DNA of 64,000 nt, from the NCBI RefSeq assembly GCF_001425685.1, contig NZ_LMCY01000050.1, positions 21,748 to 85,747 of the forward strand. Reading direction: 5' to 3'. Shown here in pieces: positions 8,311-17,925 of the stretch; positions within the stretch are counted from its first letter, which is position 1; each line of letters begins with the position of its first letter. Both the position numbers and the translations under genes were made by a program. The notes beneath the pieces are model-generated. The model had not been told where the DNA came from. It worked only from the letters and a program-made list of their open reading frames with translations, and ran no database searches. This DNA comes from Massilia sp. Root335. GTDB lineage: Bacteria > Pseudomonadota > Gammaproteobacteria > Burkholderiales > Burkholderiaceae_D.

Positions 8311-8655
8311 TCACGGGACGGCGGCGATACAGGCCGAATTAAATTGGCTGAGCGGCAGCCCACGTTGCGGGAAGACGGTCATGACTGCCCAGCCATGGAG
8401 GAAGTTTCGGGTCCAGCCAGCCGATAACCTCAACACCTTTATCGTGTAGTTCGATGAGGGTTGGGTTGTCAGGCACCGGTGAGTCCCGTTTTTCAGGGCG
8501 ACCTCAAGTACATTCAGCATCGGCATCATCGCCTCTGCCAGCAGCATGTTGTTGACATATGCTGTTGCTGCCCTGGCTTCGTCGCCATTGCACGAGGCAA
8601 GATAACGTCGCAGCCGCGCCGCAGAGAAGTGTTTTTCGAGGTCGGTCCAGTCCAT
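8311..8655 (-). pseudogene. Abi-family (abortive infection-like) protein, truncated remnant
   Basis: The first about 60 residues (DLEKHFSAARLRRYLA, GDEARAATAYVNN, LNVLEVALKNGTHRCL) resemble the N-terminus of Abi-like phage-resistance proteins: a helix, an RYL motif, then the LEVALRN helix. After that the similarity stops and the frame ends at 114 residues, while family members are usually longer than 200. An alternative frame over the 3' half (containing GVEVIGWLDPKLPPWLG) is open for a short distance, suggesting a frameshift. AT-richer composition and lack of any partner point to a decayed acquired gene. Confidence 0.5.
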
Positions 8656-8667
8656 CGCGCATCATTT

Positions 8668-8696
8668 TTGATCACGCCTGCTCACGATGATATACT
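8668..8696 (+). promoter_or_regulatory. sigma-70-type promoter of candidate small RNA
   Basis: TTGATC (-35), a 17-bp spacer and TATACT (-10, five of six consensus positions). It points toward an intrinsic terminator 130 bp downstream with no open reading frame between. Predicted transcription start is about 8703. Confidence 0.55.
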
Positions 8697-8702
8697 GCGG
8701 GT

Positions 8703-8827
8703 GCAGCCCTGAATTTGTCCTCTCCCAGCCTCCATACCGGTGATGACGCCAGGTCAGTTTTTGGTCCCGTTCTGCGGGACCACCCGGATTCGAAACAAAC
8801 CCGTCCTCGTGGCGGGTTTGTTTTTTT
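8703..8827 (+). ncRNA. candidate small RNA, about 125 nt
   Basis: Bounded by the promoter at 8668-8696 and an intrinsic terminator at 8793-8827. It contains a perfect stem-loop, GGTCCCG-TTCTG-CGGGACC (8763-8781), and an unpaired pyrimidine stretch (8717-8733, with CCTCTCCC and GCCTCC) complementary to ribosome-binding-site sequences. It does not contain the conserved motifs of 4.5S, 6S or tmRNA. It is convergent with ftsX. No known family is recognised. Confidence 0.45.
8793..8827. terminator. intrinsic terminator, probably bidirectional
   Basis: An 11-bp perfect stem, AAACAAACCCG with CGGGTTTGTTT, around a 9-nt loop, with a T-tract to 8827 on the plus strand. On the minus strand it lies 18 nt after the ftsX stop and the A/T-rich stem base would supply a U-rich end, so it can end both the ftsYEX transcript and the plus-strand small RNA. 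Confidence 0.8.
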
Positions 8828-8845
8828 CCAGAGCCTCCTGGTGCG

Positions 8846-9766
8846 TCAGCGCAACCGCGCCAGATGCCTTTGCACCGACAACATGGCGCCCACGAGCCCG
8901 AGTCCGGCACTGATCGCCAGCAGCGCCGCCATGGCCAGCGGCGGCAGCGGGGACAGCTGGAATTCCGACGCGTACAGTCGGGCGAACTCGGCGATGGCCG
9001 TGTTCAGCGGACGCAGCGCCAGCGCCACCGCCCCCAGCGCCACGGCGCCCGCGCACAGGCCCAGCAGGGCGCCCGTGTAGTAGAACGGGCGGTGGATGAA
9101 GTTGTCGGTCGCGCCCAACAGTTTCGACACGGCGATTTCTTCGCGCTGGGTCAGCACCTGCAGCCGGATCGTGTTGAACACGACGGCGATCACGACGACG
9201 CCCAGCGTGATCGCGAGCAGCAGCAGCGCCAGGCGCAGCACGCCCAGCAGCGCGGCCAGGCGCTTGACCCAGGCCGAGTCGACCTGCACGGCATCGACGC
9301 CCGGCAGGGCGCGCATCTGGTCGGCCAGGCCGTCCACGCGCGCGGCGTCGGCGCGGCTGGTAAAGCCTTCGAGGCGCATCACGTAGCTGTCGGGCAGGGG
9401 GTTGTCGCCCAGTGTCTCGATGACGTCGGTGAGTCCGCTCTTGTCCTTGAGGCTGGCCAGCGCCTGCTCGCGCGGCACGAAGCTGACCTTCGCGTGCGTG
9501 CCGCGCAGGATCTGCTGCAGTTGCGGCGCCAGTGCCTGGGCCTGGTCGCGCGGCGTGTCGGCCTTGAGGAACAGGCTGACTTCCGGATCGACGGACAGTT
9601 CTTCCGACAGGGGCCGGACGTTGTCGAGCAGGGTCACGCCGGCGAAGGGCAGCGCGAGCGCGACGGCGACGACGAGCACGTTGAACAGGAAGCTGCCCGG
9701 CGCCTTGCGCACGTGCGACAGCGCGGCGCCGAGGGCGAAGCGGTGCTGGCGGAACCAGATGTTCAT
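8846..9766 (-). CDS. ftsX: cell division ABC transporter permease FtsX
   Basis: A 306-residue inner-membrane protein with four transmembrane segments. The first is near residues 28-47, followed by a periplasmic loop of about 120 residues, then three C-terminal segments (LLGVLRLALLLLAITLGVVVIAVVFNTIRLQ begins the second). FtsX with FtsE relays divisome signals to periplasmic peptidoglycan amidases through activators. Its ATG overlaps the ftsE stop by 4 nt (ATGA), showing translational coupling. Last gene of ftsY-ftsE-ftsX. Confidence 0.95.
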   Translation of the reverse strand: MNIWFRQHRFALGAALSHVRKAPGSFLFNVLVVAVALALPFAGVTLLDNVRPLSEELSVDPEVSLFLKADTPRDQAQALAPQLQQILRGTHAKVSFVPREQALASLKDKSGLTDVIETLGDNPLPDSYVMRLEGFTSRADAARVDGLADQMRALPGVDAVQVDSAWVKRLAALLGVLRLALLLLAITLGVVVIAVVFNTIRLQVLTQREEIAVSKLLGATDNFIHRPFYYTGALLGLCAGAVALGAVALALRPLNTAIAEFARLYASEFQLSPLPPLAMAALLAISAGLGLVGAMLSVQRHLARLR

Positions 9767-10428
9767 GCGCCACCTCCCGTCACATGGCCGTGTTCGAGGC
9801 GGATCACGCGCGCGGCGCTGTCCAGGATGTCGTCGTCATGGGTGGAGATGACGCAGGTCACGCCGACCGAGTGGAAGGCATGCAGCGCGCCGATGACCTT
9901 GTCGGCCGCGGCGCGGTCCAGGTTCGCCGTCGGTTCGTCGGCCAGGATGATCTGCGGGCGGTTGACGATGGCGCGCGCGATCGCCACGCGCTGCTGTTCG
10001 CCGCCCGACAATTCCATCGGCAGCGCCAGCGCGCGTTCGAGCAGGCCGACCTTGTCCAGCGCCGCGCGGGCGCGCTGCTCGGCCTGGGTGCGGGTCGCGC
10101 CGGTGACGATCAGCGGCAGCATCACGTTGGCCAGCAGGTGGCGGTCGTTCAGCAGGCGCTGGTTCTGGAAGATCAGGCCGAGGTTGCGGCGCAGGAAGGG
10201 GATGCCGGCCCGGCGGATGCGGCCGACGTCCTGCCCGTTCACGATCACGCGGCCGGACGACGGGCGCTCGATGGCGGCGACCATTTTCATCAGGGTGGAC
10301 TTGCCGGCGCCGGACGGGCCGGCCAGGTACACCAGCTCGCCCTTGGCGATGTTCAGCGACACGTCGGCGAGCGCGAGCGTGTTGGCGGAATCCGAGTACT
10401 TCTTGGAGACGGACTGGAATTCGATCAT
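9763..10428 (-). CDS. ftsE: cell division ATP-binding protein FtsE
   Basis: A 221-residue ABC ATPase. Walker A GPSGAGKST begins at residue 37; the Q-loop, the signature LSGGEQQRVAIARA and Walker B IILADEPT with the ANLD loop follow, then the switch His in STHD. It is the cytoplasmic motor of FtsEX and associates with FtsZ at the septum. It starts 7 nt after ftsY and overlaps ftsX. Confidence 0.97.
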   Translation of the reverse strand: MIEFQSVSKKYSDSANTLALADVSLNIAKGELVYLAGPSGAGKSTLMKMVAAIERPSSGRVIVNGQDVGRIRRAGIPFLRRNLGLIFQNQRLLNDRHLLANVMLPLIVTGATRTQAEQRARAALDKVGLLERALALPMELSGGEQQRVAIARAIVNRPQIILADEPTANLDRAAADKVIGALHAFHSVGVTCVISTHDDDILDSAARVIRLEHGHVTGGGA

Positions 10429-10435
10429 CGTGCGT

Positions 10436-11611
10436 TTATCCCAGCAGCGCCTCGGCGAATTCGTCGGCGCTGAAGGGTTGCAGGTCCTCCAGCTTCTCGC
10501 CCACGCCGATGAAGTACACCGGCACCGGACGGGTGCGTGCGATGGCCGCCAGGATGCCGCCCTTGGCCGTGCCGTCCAGCTTCGTGATCACGAGGCCGGT
10601 CAGCTGCAGCGCGTCGTCGAACGCCTTGACCTGCGCGAGCGCGTTCTGGCCCGTGTTGCCGTCGATGACGAGCAGGATCTCGTGCGGCGCCTCGATCATC
10701 CCCTTGCCGATCACGCGCTTGATCTTCTTGAGCTCTTCCATCAGGTGCAGCTGCGTGGGCAGGCGGCCGGCCGTGTCGACCATGACGACGTCCACGCCGC
10801 GCGCCTTGCCCGACTGGACGGCGTCGAACGCGACGGCGGCCGGGTCGCCCGACTGCTGCGAGATCACGGTGACGTTGTTTCTCTGGCCCCAGACCATCAG
10901 CTGCTCGCGCGCGGCGGCGCGGAACGTGTCGCCGGCGGCCAGCAGGACCGATTGTTCGTGGTGCTGCATGTGCTTGGCCAGCTTGCCGATGGTCGTCGTC
11001 TTGCCGGCGCCGTTGACGCCCGCGATCATCATCACGAGCGGCTCGTGGCGGCCCAGTTCGAGCGGCTTTTCCAGCGGACGCAGCAGGTCGACCAGCAGCG
11101 CCTTCAGCGCCACCTTGACGGCGGCCGCGTCCAGCAATTTATCTTCCTTGACCTTGCGCCGCAGGTTGTCCAGCAAGAATTGCGTGGCGTCCATACCGGC
11201 GTCCGACATCAGCAGCGCGGATTCGAGTTCCTCGTACAGGTCTTCGTCGATGCGCGCGCCGACGAACAGCAGCGACAGATTGCTCGACGTCTTGGCCAGG
11301 CCGGCTTTCAGGCGCGACATCCAGGAACGCTTCGCTTCCGCTTCGCTGACCGGGCGCTCGGCCGTTTCGGGGAACAACTGGCCTTCGTAGGCGGACGGGG
11401 CGGTTTCCGGCGGGGCGGGCGCCGCGATGCCGGGCGCGGCCACGTCGGGCGCGGCCGGCATGTCGTCGCCACCGAACAGGCGGCGCAGGAAGCCCGGCTG
11501 CTCGGCCGGCGCTTCGGGTTGCGCGGCGGCGACCGGAGAAGCGGGCACCGCGGGTTCGACCGCAGCCGGCGTCTCAGCTTCAGGTTTTTTCTTTTTGAAG
11601 AAACTAAACAT
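10436..11611 (-). CDS. ftsY: signal recognition particle receptor FtsY
   Basis: A 391-residue GTPase. A Lys-rich N-terminus (MFSFFKKKK) and an Ala/Pro/Glu-rich acidic A domain (to about residue 90) precede the NG domain. G1 is GVNGAGKT (198-205); DTAGR (G3) and TKLDGTAKGG (G4) follow. FtsY docks SRP-ribosome complexes at the membrane for co-translational insertion. First gene of the ftsY-ftsE-ftsX operon, the order found in most proteobacteria. Confidence 0.97.
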   Translation of the reverse strand: MFSFFKKKKPEAETPAAVEPAVPASPVAAAQPEAPAEQPGFLRRLFGGDDMPAAPDVAAPGIAAPAPPETAPSAYEGQLFPETAERPVSEAEAKRSWMSRLKAGLAKTSSNLSLLFVGARIDEDLYEELESALLMSDAGMDATQFLLDNLRRKVKEDKLLDAAAVKVALKALLVDLLRPLEKPLELGRHEPLVMMIAGVNGAGKTTTIGKLAKHMQHHEQSVLLAAGDTFRAAAREQLMVWGQRNNVTVISQQSGDPAAVAFDAVQSGKARGVDVVMVDTAGRLPTQLHLMEELKKIKRVIGKGMIEAPHEILLVIDGNTGQNALAQVKAFDDALQLTGLVITKLDGTAKGGILAAIARTRPVPVYFIGVGEKLEDLQPFSADEFAEALLG

Positions 11612-11867
11612 TGTGTATTCGGGAGGGCGGCGGATTTGCCGGAACGAGTCGCGCGTATTCTACCAGAGCGGGCCCGGTTCTCCCTGCTGGGTAACCGGAA
11701 AGCAATCCTTTCCGTCCGCTGCACGATTGTTTGATGTGCATCAGCTCTACCATATTGTGGCTAGAATACCGCTTAACAATGTCAATCCAATCACCGTGCT
11801 GGAAATGAGCGCGCAAGCGGTGTAGATTGTGAACATCCATGAAAACACGCGTCACCAAGGGACGATC

Positions 11868-12074
11868 GTGAACGTTTCCAAGTTTCTCAAGAGGCTCATC
11901 GCCGGCGATCACGTGGTGGGCAGCTCGGCGCCGTCGCTGCGCAACGTCGTCGTCTGGCTCTTCATCGCCCTCGTCGCCATGTTCCTCACTCACCCTTCCA
12001 GTCCGGCCAGCGTCTTCGACGCGCCCGTGCCGTGGCCCGCCGAGCTGGGCCTCGACGGCAGCCTCGGCATGTAA
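11868..12074 (+). CDS. small single-span membrane protein, unknown
   Basis: A 68-residue protein from a GTG start at 11868, which has AAGGGA five bases upstream; a longer GTG start at 11829 lacks such a site. One hydrophobic helix (NVVVWLFIALVAMFLTH) follows a basic N-terminal segment (KFLKRLIAG). The C-terminus is Pro-rich. It lies divergent from ftsY and 70 nt before the nucleotidase gene. No family is recognised; coding is plausible, not certain. Confidence 0.45.
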   Translation: MNVSKFLKRLIAGDHVVGSSAPSLRNVVVWLFIALVAMFLTHPSSPASVFDAPVPWPAELGLDGSLGM

Positions 12075-12144
12075 CTGGTATCCTGTCGCTCTACCTTTGC
12101 CGTTCCGGTGGCGCCGGCGACCGCCGCGCGCACCGTCCCGCACG

Positions 12145-12846
12145 ATGAAACACAGACTATTTCTTTTCGACCTCGACGACACCCTGCTCGATTTCAAGGC
12201 GTCCGAACAACTGTCGTTCGACCGCACGCTGCGTGCGCTGGGCCTGCACGCCCTCCCGGACGGGCTGTTCGCCCGCTACCAGGCCATCAATATGGCGCTC
12301 TGGAAAAGTTTCGAGACGGGCGCCGTCGCCAAGGACTTCCTGAAGGTTGAACGGTTCCGCAAGACGTTCCAGGAAACCGGCCTCGACCTCGACCCGGAAG
12401 CGGCCAGCAGCCTGTACCTGGAATCGCTGTCGGATACCGTCGTGCTCATCGACGGCGCGCGCGAACTGTGCGCAACCCTGGCCGGCATCGGCGAAGTGGG
12501 CATCATCACGAACGGCGTCGAGCACATCCAGCACCGGCGCATCGCCAGCTCGGGACTGCGCGACCACGTGTCGTTCGTCGCCACGTCGGAAGCGTGCGGC
12601 CACGCCAAGCCGGACAGCCGCTTCTTCGACTACACGGTCAGGATGGCGCGCGCGTTTTCTCATGCGGAGACGGTCATCGTCGGCGACCGCCTCGATGCCG
12701 ACATCCTCGGCGCCAACCGCTTCGGCATCGAAAGCTGCTGGTTCAATCCCGGCGGTCTCGCCAACGACACGCAGGCGCTGCCCACCTTCGAAGTGGCGCG
12801 CCTGCACGACGTCGTCCCGGCCCTGCGCGCCCTGGCGATCGCCTGA
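12145..12846 (+). CDS. yjjG: YjjG-family HAD nucleotidase (noncanonical pyrimidine nucleotidase)
   Basis: A 233-residue haloacid-dehalogenase hydrolase. Motif I is FDLDDTLLDF (residues 6-15) with the nucleophile and acid Asp, motif II the Thr in IITNGVE, motif III the Lys in GHAKPDSRFF, motif IV VGDRLDADILGA. The cap and FDLDDTLLDFKASE match YjjG, which dephosphorylates noncanonical pyrimidine nucleotides as house-cleaning. Start 12145 places motif I at the usual distance; upstream codons are Arg/Pro-rich and non-homologous. Confidence 0.85.
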   Translation: MKHRLFLFDLDDTLLDFKASEQLSFDRTLRALGLHALPDGLFARYQAINMALWKSFETGAVAKDFLKVERFRKTFQETGLDLDPEAASSLYLESLSDTVVLIDGARELCATLAGIGEVGIITNGVEHIQHRRIASSGLRDHVSFVATSEACGHAKPDSRFFDYTVRMARAFSHAETVIVGDRLDADILGANRFGIESCWFNPGGLANDTQALPTFEVARLHDVVPALRALAIA

Positions 12847-12852
12847 GAAAGG

Positions 12853-14553
12853 TCAGCCGGCCTTCGCGGCCTGCGCGTTGCGGCGGATCGTATCCAGCGT
12901 GGCGCCCGGCGTGATCAGGTTGCCGTCGTAGCGCAGCTCGATCAGCGCCGGCAGCTTGCGGGTCCGCGTGAACTCGATGGCGCGCGCCAGGGCCGGCCCG
13001 AATTCGGCCGTCGTCGCGACCGCTTCGCCGTGGCCGCCGTACGCGTTGGCCAGCGCCGCGAAATCCGGATTGTGCAGCTGCGTGCCCGACACGCGGCCCG
13101 GATACTCGCGCTCCTGGTGCATGCGGATGGTGCCGAACATATTGTTGTTGAACACGAGGAAGATGACGCCGGCGCCGTACTGCACGGCCGTCGCCAGTTC
13201 CTGGCCCGTCATCATGAACTCGCCGTCGCCCGCGAAGGCGACGACCGTGCGCTCCGGCCGCACGATCTTGGCCGCGACGCCGGACGGCACCGCATAACCC
13301 ATCGCGCCGCTCGTCGGGGCCAGCTGGGTGCGCATCGCGCCGTAGCGCCAGAAACGGTGCGCCCACGTCGCGTAGTTGCCGGCGCCGTTCGTGATGATCG
13401 TGTCGCGCGGCAGGGCCGCCTGCAGGTCCTGCACCATCTGCCACAGGTCCAGCGGCGCGCTGCCGTCCTTGAAGATGGCGGGGCGTTCCTGCCATGCGCG
13501 CAGCTCGGCCTTCGCTTCCTCGACCGTGTGGCGCCAGGCGGCGGCGTCGACCGGTTCCATCGCGGCCAGCATGCCGGCCGCCTGCGGGGCACCGGCGGCG
13601 ATCATCAGCTCGGCCTGGTACACGCTGCCCAGTTCTTCCGGGTCCGGATGGATGTGCACGAGGCGCTGGCGCGGCACGGGCGACGCCAGCAGAGAATATC
13701 CACTCGTCGTCATCTCGCCCAGGCGCGGACCGAACGCGATCAACACGTCGGCGTCCTTCACGCGCGCGGCCAGCTTCGGATTGATGCCGATGCCGACGTC
13801 GCCCACGTAGTGCGGATGCTCGTTGTCCAGCAGGTCCTGGAAGCGGAACGCGCAGGCGACGGGCAGCGCGTTCGCTTCGGCGAATTTGCGTACGTCGGCG
13901 CACGCCGCGTCGGTCCACGTGCCGCCGCCCAGCAGCAGCAGCGGCTTTTTCGCGCCGGCCAGCATCGTGCGCAATGTCGCGATCTGGCCGGCCGACGGCG
14001 CGCCCTGTGTGGGCTGGTAGCGGCGCGTGTCCGCCACTTCCGCGCGCGCCACGAGCATGTCTTCCGGCAGCGCGAGGACGACGGGGCCGGGGCGGCCGCT
14101 GGTCGCGACCTGGAACGCGCGCGCCATGTATTCGGGGATGCGCTCGGCGCGGTCGATCTGCGCAACCCACTTCGCCATCTGGCCGTACATGCGGCGGTAG
14201 TCGATTTCCTGGAACGCTTCGCGGTCCATGAAGTCGGTGCCGACCTGGCCGATGAACAGGATCATCGGCGTGGAATCCTGGTACGCCGTGTGCACGCCGA
14301 TGGAGGCATTGGTCGCGCCGGGGCCGCGCGTGACGAAGCAGATGCCGGGCTTGCCGGTGAGTTTGCCGTAGGCCTCTGCCATGAACGCCGCGCCGCCTTC
14401 CTGGCGGTTGATGACGAAACGGATGTTCGAATCGTGCAGCGCGTCCAGCACGTCGAGATAGCTTTCGCCGGGCACGCCGAAGGCGGTGTCCACGCCGTGG
14501 ACCTGGAGCGCATCGACCAGGATCTGGCCGCCGCTGCGGGAGGGGTGCGTCAT
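12853..14553 (-). CDS. thiamine-diphosphate-dependent enzyme, acetolactate synthase-like
   Basis: A 566-residue protein with the three-domain ThDP fold. The N-terminal PYR domain has AFGVPGESYLDVLDAL and the Glu of RQEGGAAFMAEAYGKLTG; a central domain follows; the C-terminal PP domain has the ThDP/Mg motif starting GDGEFMMTGQ and ending NNN about 28 residues later. It resembles IlvB-type acetolactate synthases, but no regulatory subunit gene is adjacent, so it may be a catabolic or other 2-ketoacid carboligase. Start 14553 has AAGGA upstream. It is convergent with the nucleotidase gene (6 nt gap). Confidence 0.85.
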   Translation of the reverse strand: MTHPSRSGGQILVDALQVHGVDTAFGVPGESYLDVLDALHDSNIRFVINRQEGGAAFMAEAYGKLTGKPGICFVTRGPGATNASIGVHTAYQDSTPMILFIGQVGTDFMDREAFQEIDYRRMYGQMAKWVAQIDRAERIPEYMARAFQVATSGRPGPVVLALPEDMLVARAEVADTRRYQPTQGAPSAGQIATLRTMLAGAKKPLLLLGGGTWTDAACADVRKFAEANALPVACAFRFQDLLDNEHPHYVGDVGIGINPKLAARVKDADVLIAFGPRLGEMTTSGYSLLASPVPRQRLVHIHPDPEELGSVYQAELMIAAGAPQAAGMLAAMEPVDAAAWRHTVEEAKAELRAWQERPAIFKDGSAPLDLWQMVQDLQAALPRDTIITNGAGNYATWAHRFWRYGAMRTQLAPTSGAMGYAVPSGVAAKIVRPERTVVAFAGDGEFMMTGQELATAVQYGAGVIFLVFNNNMFGTIRMHQEREYPGRVSGTQLHNPDFAALANAYGGHGEAVATTAEFGPALARAIEFTRTRKLPALIELRYDGNLITPGATLDTIRRNAQAAKAG

Positions 14554-14662
14554 GGTGAGGTCATCCTTATCACGATGGAATCCGGGCATTCTATGCAAGT
14601 CGACCGGCACTGGCTTTTCAAATAGCGACACGACCTTTCACAAAAGGCAGCGGCGCATGGAG

Positions 14663-14668
14663 TACAAT
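14663..14668 (+). promoter_or_regulatory. -10 box of rnpB
   Basis: TACAAT (five of six consensus) ends 7 nt before the predicted 5' end of RNase P RNA, the spacing expected for its promoter. The -35 region is poor (TTCACA-like at about 14638). Confidence 0.6.
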
Positions 14669-14675
14669 GGCGGCC

Positions 14676-15016
14676 GTGAAGCAGGCCAGGCAGCCGCTGG
14701 TCCACGCCGCAAGGTCGTGGACGGGAGGAAGGTCCGGACTCCACAGAGCGGGGTGACGGTTAACGGCCGTCCGCCGAAAGCCGGGCGCAAGCCAGGTATA
14801 AGGCGAGGAATAGGGCCACAGAGACGAGCGTATTCAGTTACGGTGAAACGCGGTAACCTCCACTCGGAGCAATTCCAAATAGGCACGCGTTGATGTTGCT
14901 CGCGGAGCGTGCGGGTAGGAAGCTTGAGCGCCGGAGTAATTCGGCGCCTAGAGGAATGGCTGTCATAGCGTCCGCAAGGGCGTTACACAGAATCCGGCCT
15001 ATCGGCCTGCTTTACA
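14676..15016 (+). ncRNA. rnpB: RNase P RNA, bacterial type A
   Basis: The catalytic RNA of RNase P, which removes 5' leaders from tRNA precursors. Helix P1 is visible as GAAGCAGGCC near the 5' end pairing with GGCCTGCTTTAC at the 3' end. The universally conserved core is present: GGAGGAAGGTCCGGACTCC at P4/CR-I, GGTGAAACGCGGTAA, GAGCAATTCCAAATAG, GGGTAGGAAGCTTGAG, AGAGGAATGGCTGTC and CAGAATCCGGCCTATCGG. Length about 340 nt is right for type A. It sits between the divergent ThDP enzyme gene and glpK. Confidence 0.96.
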
Positions 15017-15048
15017 CATGATTCACGGCCCCGGGGAGCTCGACGACG

Positions 15049-16542
<1,494 letters not shown>

Positions 16543-16616
16543 CGCCGCCCTGCCGTGCGGCCGCGCCCGTGCCGATGAGGCACAATCGGTTCGACATCGT
16601 TGGAACCGGAGGCGCC

Positions 16617-17120
16617 TTGAAATTCCTGAAGGGTTTCTTTTCTGCCGCGCACGCGCTGCTGGGGCTCCTGTTCGTGCTGGTCTCCGTGCTGATCACGGTG
16701 CTGGCCGTGCAAACCGGCTGGCGCGCCGTCGGTGCCGATACCGACGCGAGCGCCGAGATGGCCATCGAGGCGATCGGCCTGCTGGCCATCGCCGTCGTCT
16801 CGCTGCAGATCGCCCAGACCATCACCGAGGAAGAAGTCGTGCGCGACGCCCACATCAGCGCACCCACGCGCGTGCGCCGCTATCTGTCGCGCTTCTTGGT
16901 CGTGGTCGTCGTCGCGCTGTCGATCGAGGGCCTCGTCGGCACGTTCAAGGCCTTGCACGAGGCGCCGGAACTGCTGCCGCACGCGGCGTCGGTGCTGATC
17001 GCGGCGGGCGTGCTGCTGTCCGGCTGGGGAGTGTTCATCCGCATGAACAAGGCGGCCGAGGAGCTCGAGCCTGAGGCGATGAAAGCGGCCAAGAGCGAGG
17101 ACGCGAAGGTGGACGAGTGA
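16617..17120 (+). CDS. membrane protein of unknown function
   Basis: A 167-residue protein with four hydrophobic segments (roughly 11-30, 46-64, 89-107, 120-138) and a charged, Lys/Glu-rich C-terminal tail. The TTG start at 16617 has GGAGG four bases upstream; an ATG at 16575 would add 14 residues but has no ribosome-binding site. It follows glpK by 74 nt on the same strand and may be co-transcribed. I do not recognise the family. Confidence 0.7.
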   Translation: MKFLKGFFSAAHALLGLLFVLVSVLITVLAVQTGWRAVGADTDASAEMAIEAIGLLAIAVVSLQIAQTITEEEVVRDAHISAPTRVRRYLSRFLVVVVVALSIEGLVGTFKALHEAPELLPHAASVLIAAGVLLSGWGVFIRMNKAAEELEPEAMKAAKSEDAKVDE

Positions 17121-17244
17121 TCTGCGCCGCAAGTGAATAAACCTATTTCGATCAATGTGAAATTGTGAGAGCTTTTCGTTCACTTCGATCGATATACTGC
17201 CGGGTAAGGTTATTTACTTTTAATCATCAAGGGTATCCAGCGCG

Positions 17245-17721
17245 ATGCCCGCCGTATCCCTGCACCATGCCGCACGGCCCCGGTTTATCGAGAGTTTTAT
17301 GTTTGCTGGGCAAATCAACCTTCCTGAAGACGCCGATTTCGAATGCCTGCTGCATCAGGTATTGGCCTGGTGGCCGGACGAGCTGGCCGGCGACGACGGC
17401 GCCGACGCCGGCGCACGGCAATCGTCGGTCGCGCGCCTTTATGAAGCGAGCATTGCGCCGCGCGCGATCCAGTCGGCCAGCATGCTGCTGGTGCAACTGG
17501 ATTGGGTCCTGTTCGGGATCGTCGTCGATTTATCGCGTAAGGTATCCCGGGTGCGCGTCAAGGATATCCGGCCGCAACTCATCAAGGATAGATTCCACGC
17601 ACTGCTGACGAATATCGCATTGCCGCAACTGCTCGGCGAAAAACAGTGGGATGGGTCGTTCGAGCGCGACGAACTCGTGAACTATTTGCGGGTCGAGGAC
17701 ATGGCGGTGCTCAGCCAGTAA
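17245..17721 (+). CDS. hypothetical protein, 158 aa
   Basis: A soluble, Leu-rich protein without signal peptide or membrane segment. Start 17245 has AAGGG upstream; an internal ATG at 17299 is an alternative. The upstream 120 bp are AT-rich with a TATACT hexamer near 17190, consistent with its own promoter. It lies before a chemoreceptor gene, with 204 nt between. No family is recognised. Confidence 0.6.
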   Translation: MPAVSLHHAARPRFIESFMFAGQINLPEDADFECLLHQVLAWWPDELAGDDGADAGARQSSVARLYEASIAPRAIQSASMLLVQLDWVLFGIVVDLSRKVSRVRVKDIRPQLIKDRFHALLTNIALPQLLGEKQWDGSFERDELVNYLRVEDMAVLSQ

Positions 17722-17765
17722 CTGGGCCGCAGTTGCCAATCATGAAATTCATATTGCGTTTCATA

Positions 17766-17793
17766 TAAAATCGTTCCCGAATGACATCGATAT
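17766..17793 (+). promoter_or_regulatory. possible sigma-28 (FliA)-like promoter of the chemoreceptor
   Basis: TAAA-N16-ATCGATAT resembles the flagellar/chemotaxis promoter consensus TAAA-N15-GCCGATAA, with the CGATA core intact but spacing one base longer. It lies about 130 bp before the chemoreceptor start. Weak evidence. Confidence 0.3.
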
Positions 17794-17925
17794 CAACCCG
17801 TGACGCCAGCGCAGGTGTCATGGACTGACATCAAACAATGCACGGATGCAATCACGTAAGCTGCTGGTTGCTTGCCCGTTGCGGAACATATTCGTCAATC
17901 TCGGTCTCGAACAAATGGAAACGGA

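Noticed and set aside
8018..8314. 98-codon minus-strand frame upstream of rpoH
   Set aside because: Crosses the CIRCE element, has no ribosome-binding site and no similarity to a known family.
8780..8800. GATTCGAA motif resembling a tRNA T-loop
   Set aside because: Flanking bases do not form a T-stem, and no acceptor, D or anticodon arms could be found on either strand.
8703..8827. 4.5S (SRP) RNA or 6S RNA
   Set aside because: The conserved GGAAGGAAGCAGC tetraloop region of 4.5S RNA is absent and the length and central bulge do not fit 6S RNA.
12853..14553. Assignment as the biosynthetic acetolactate synthase IlvB
   Set aside because: No ilvN/ilvH or ilvC gene is adjacent, so only a ThDP-enzyme family call is justified.
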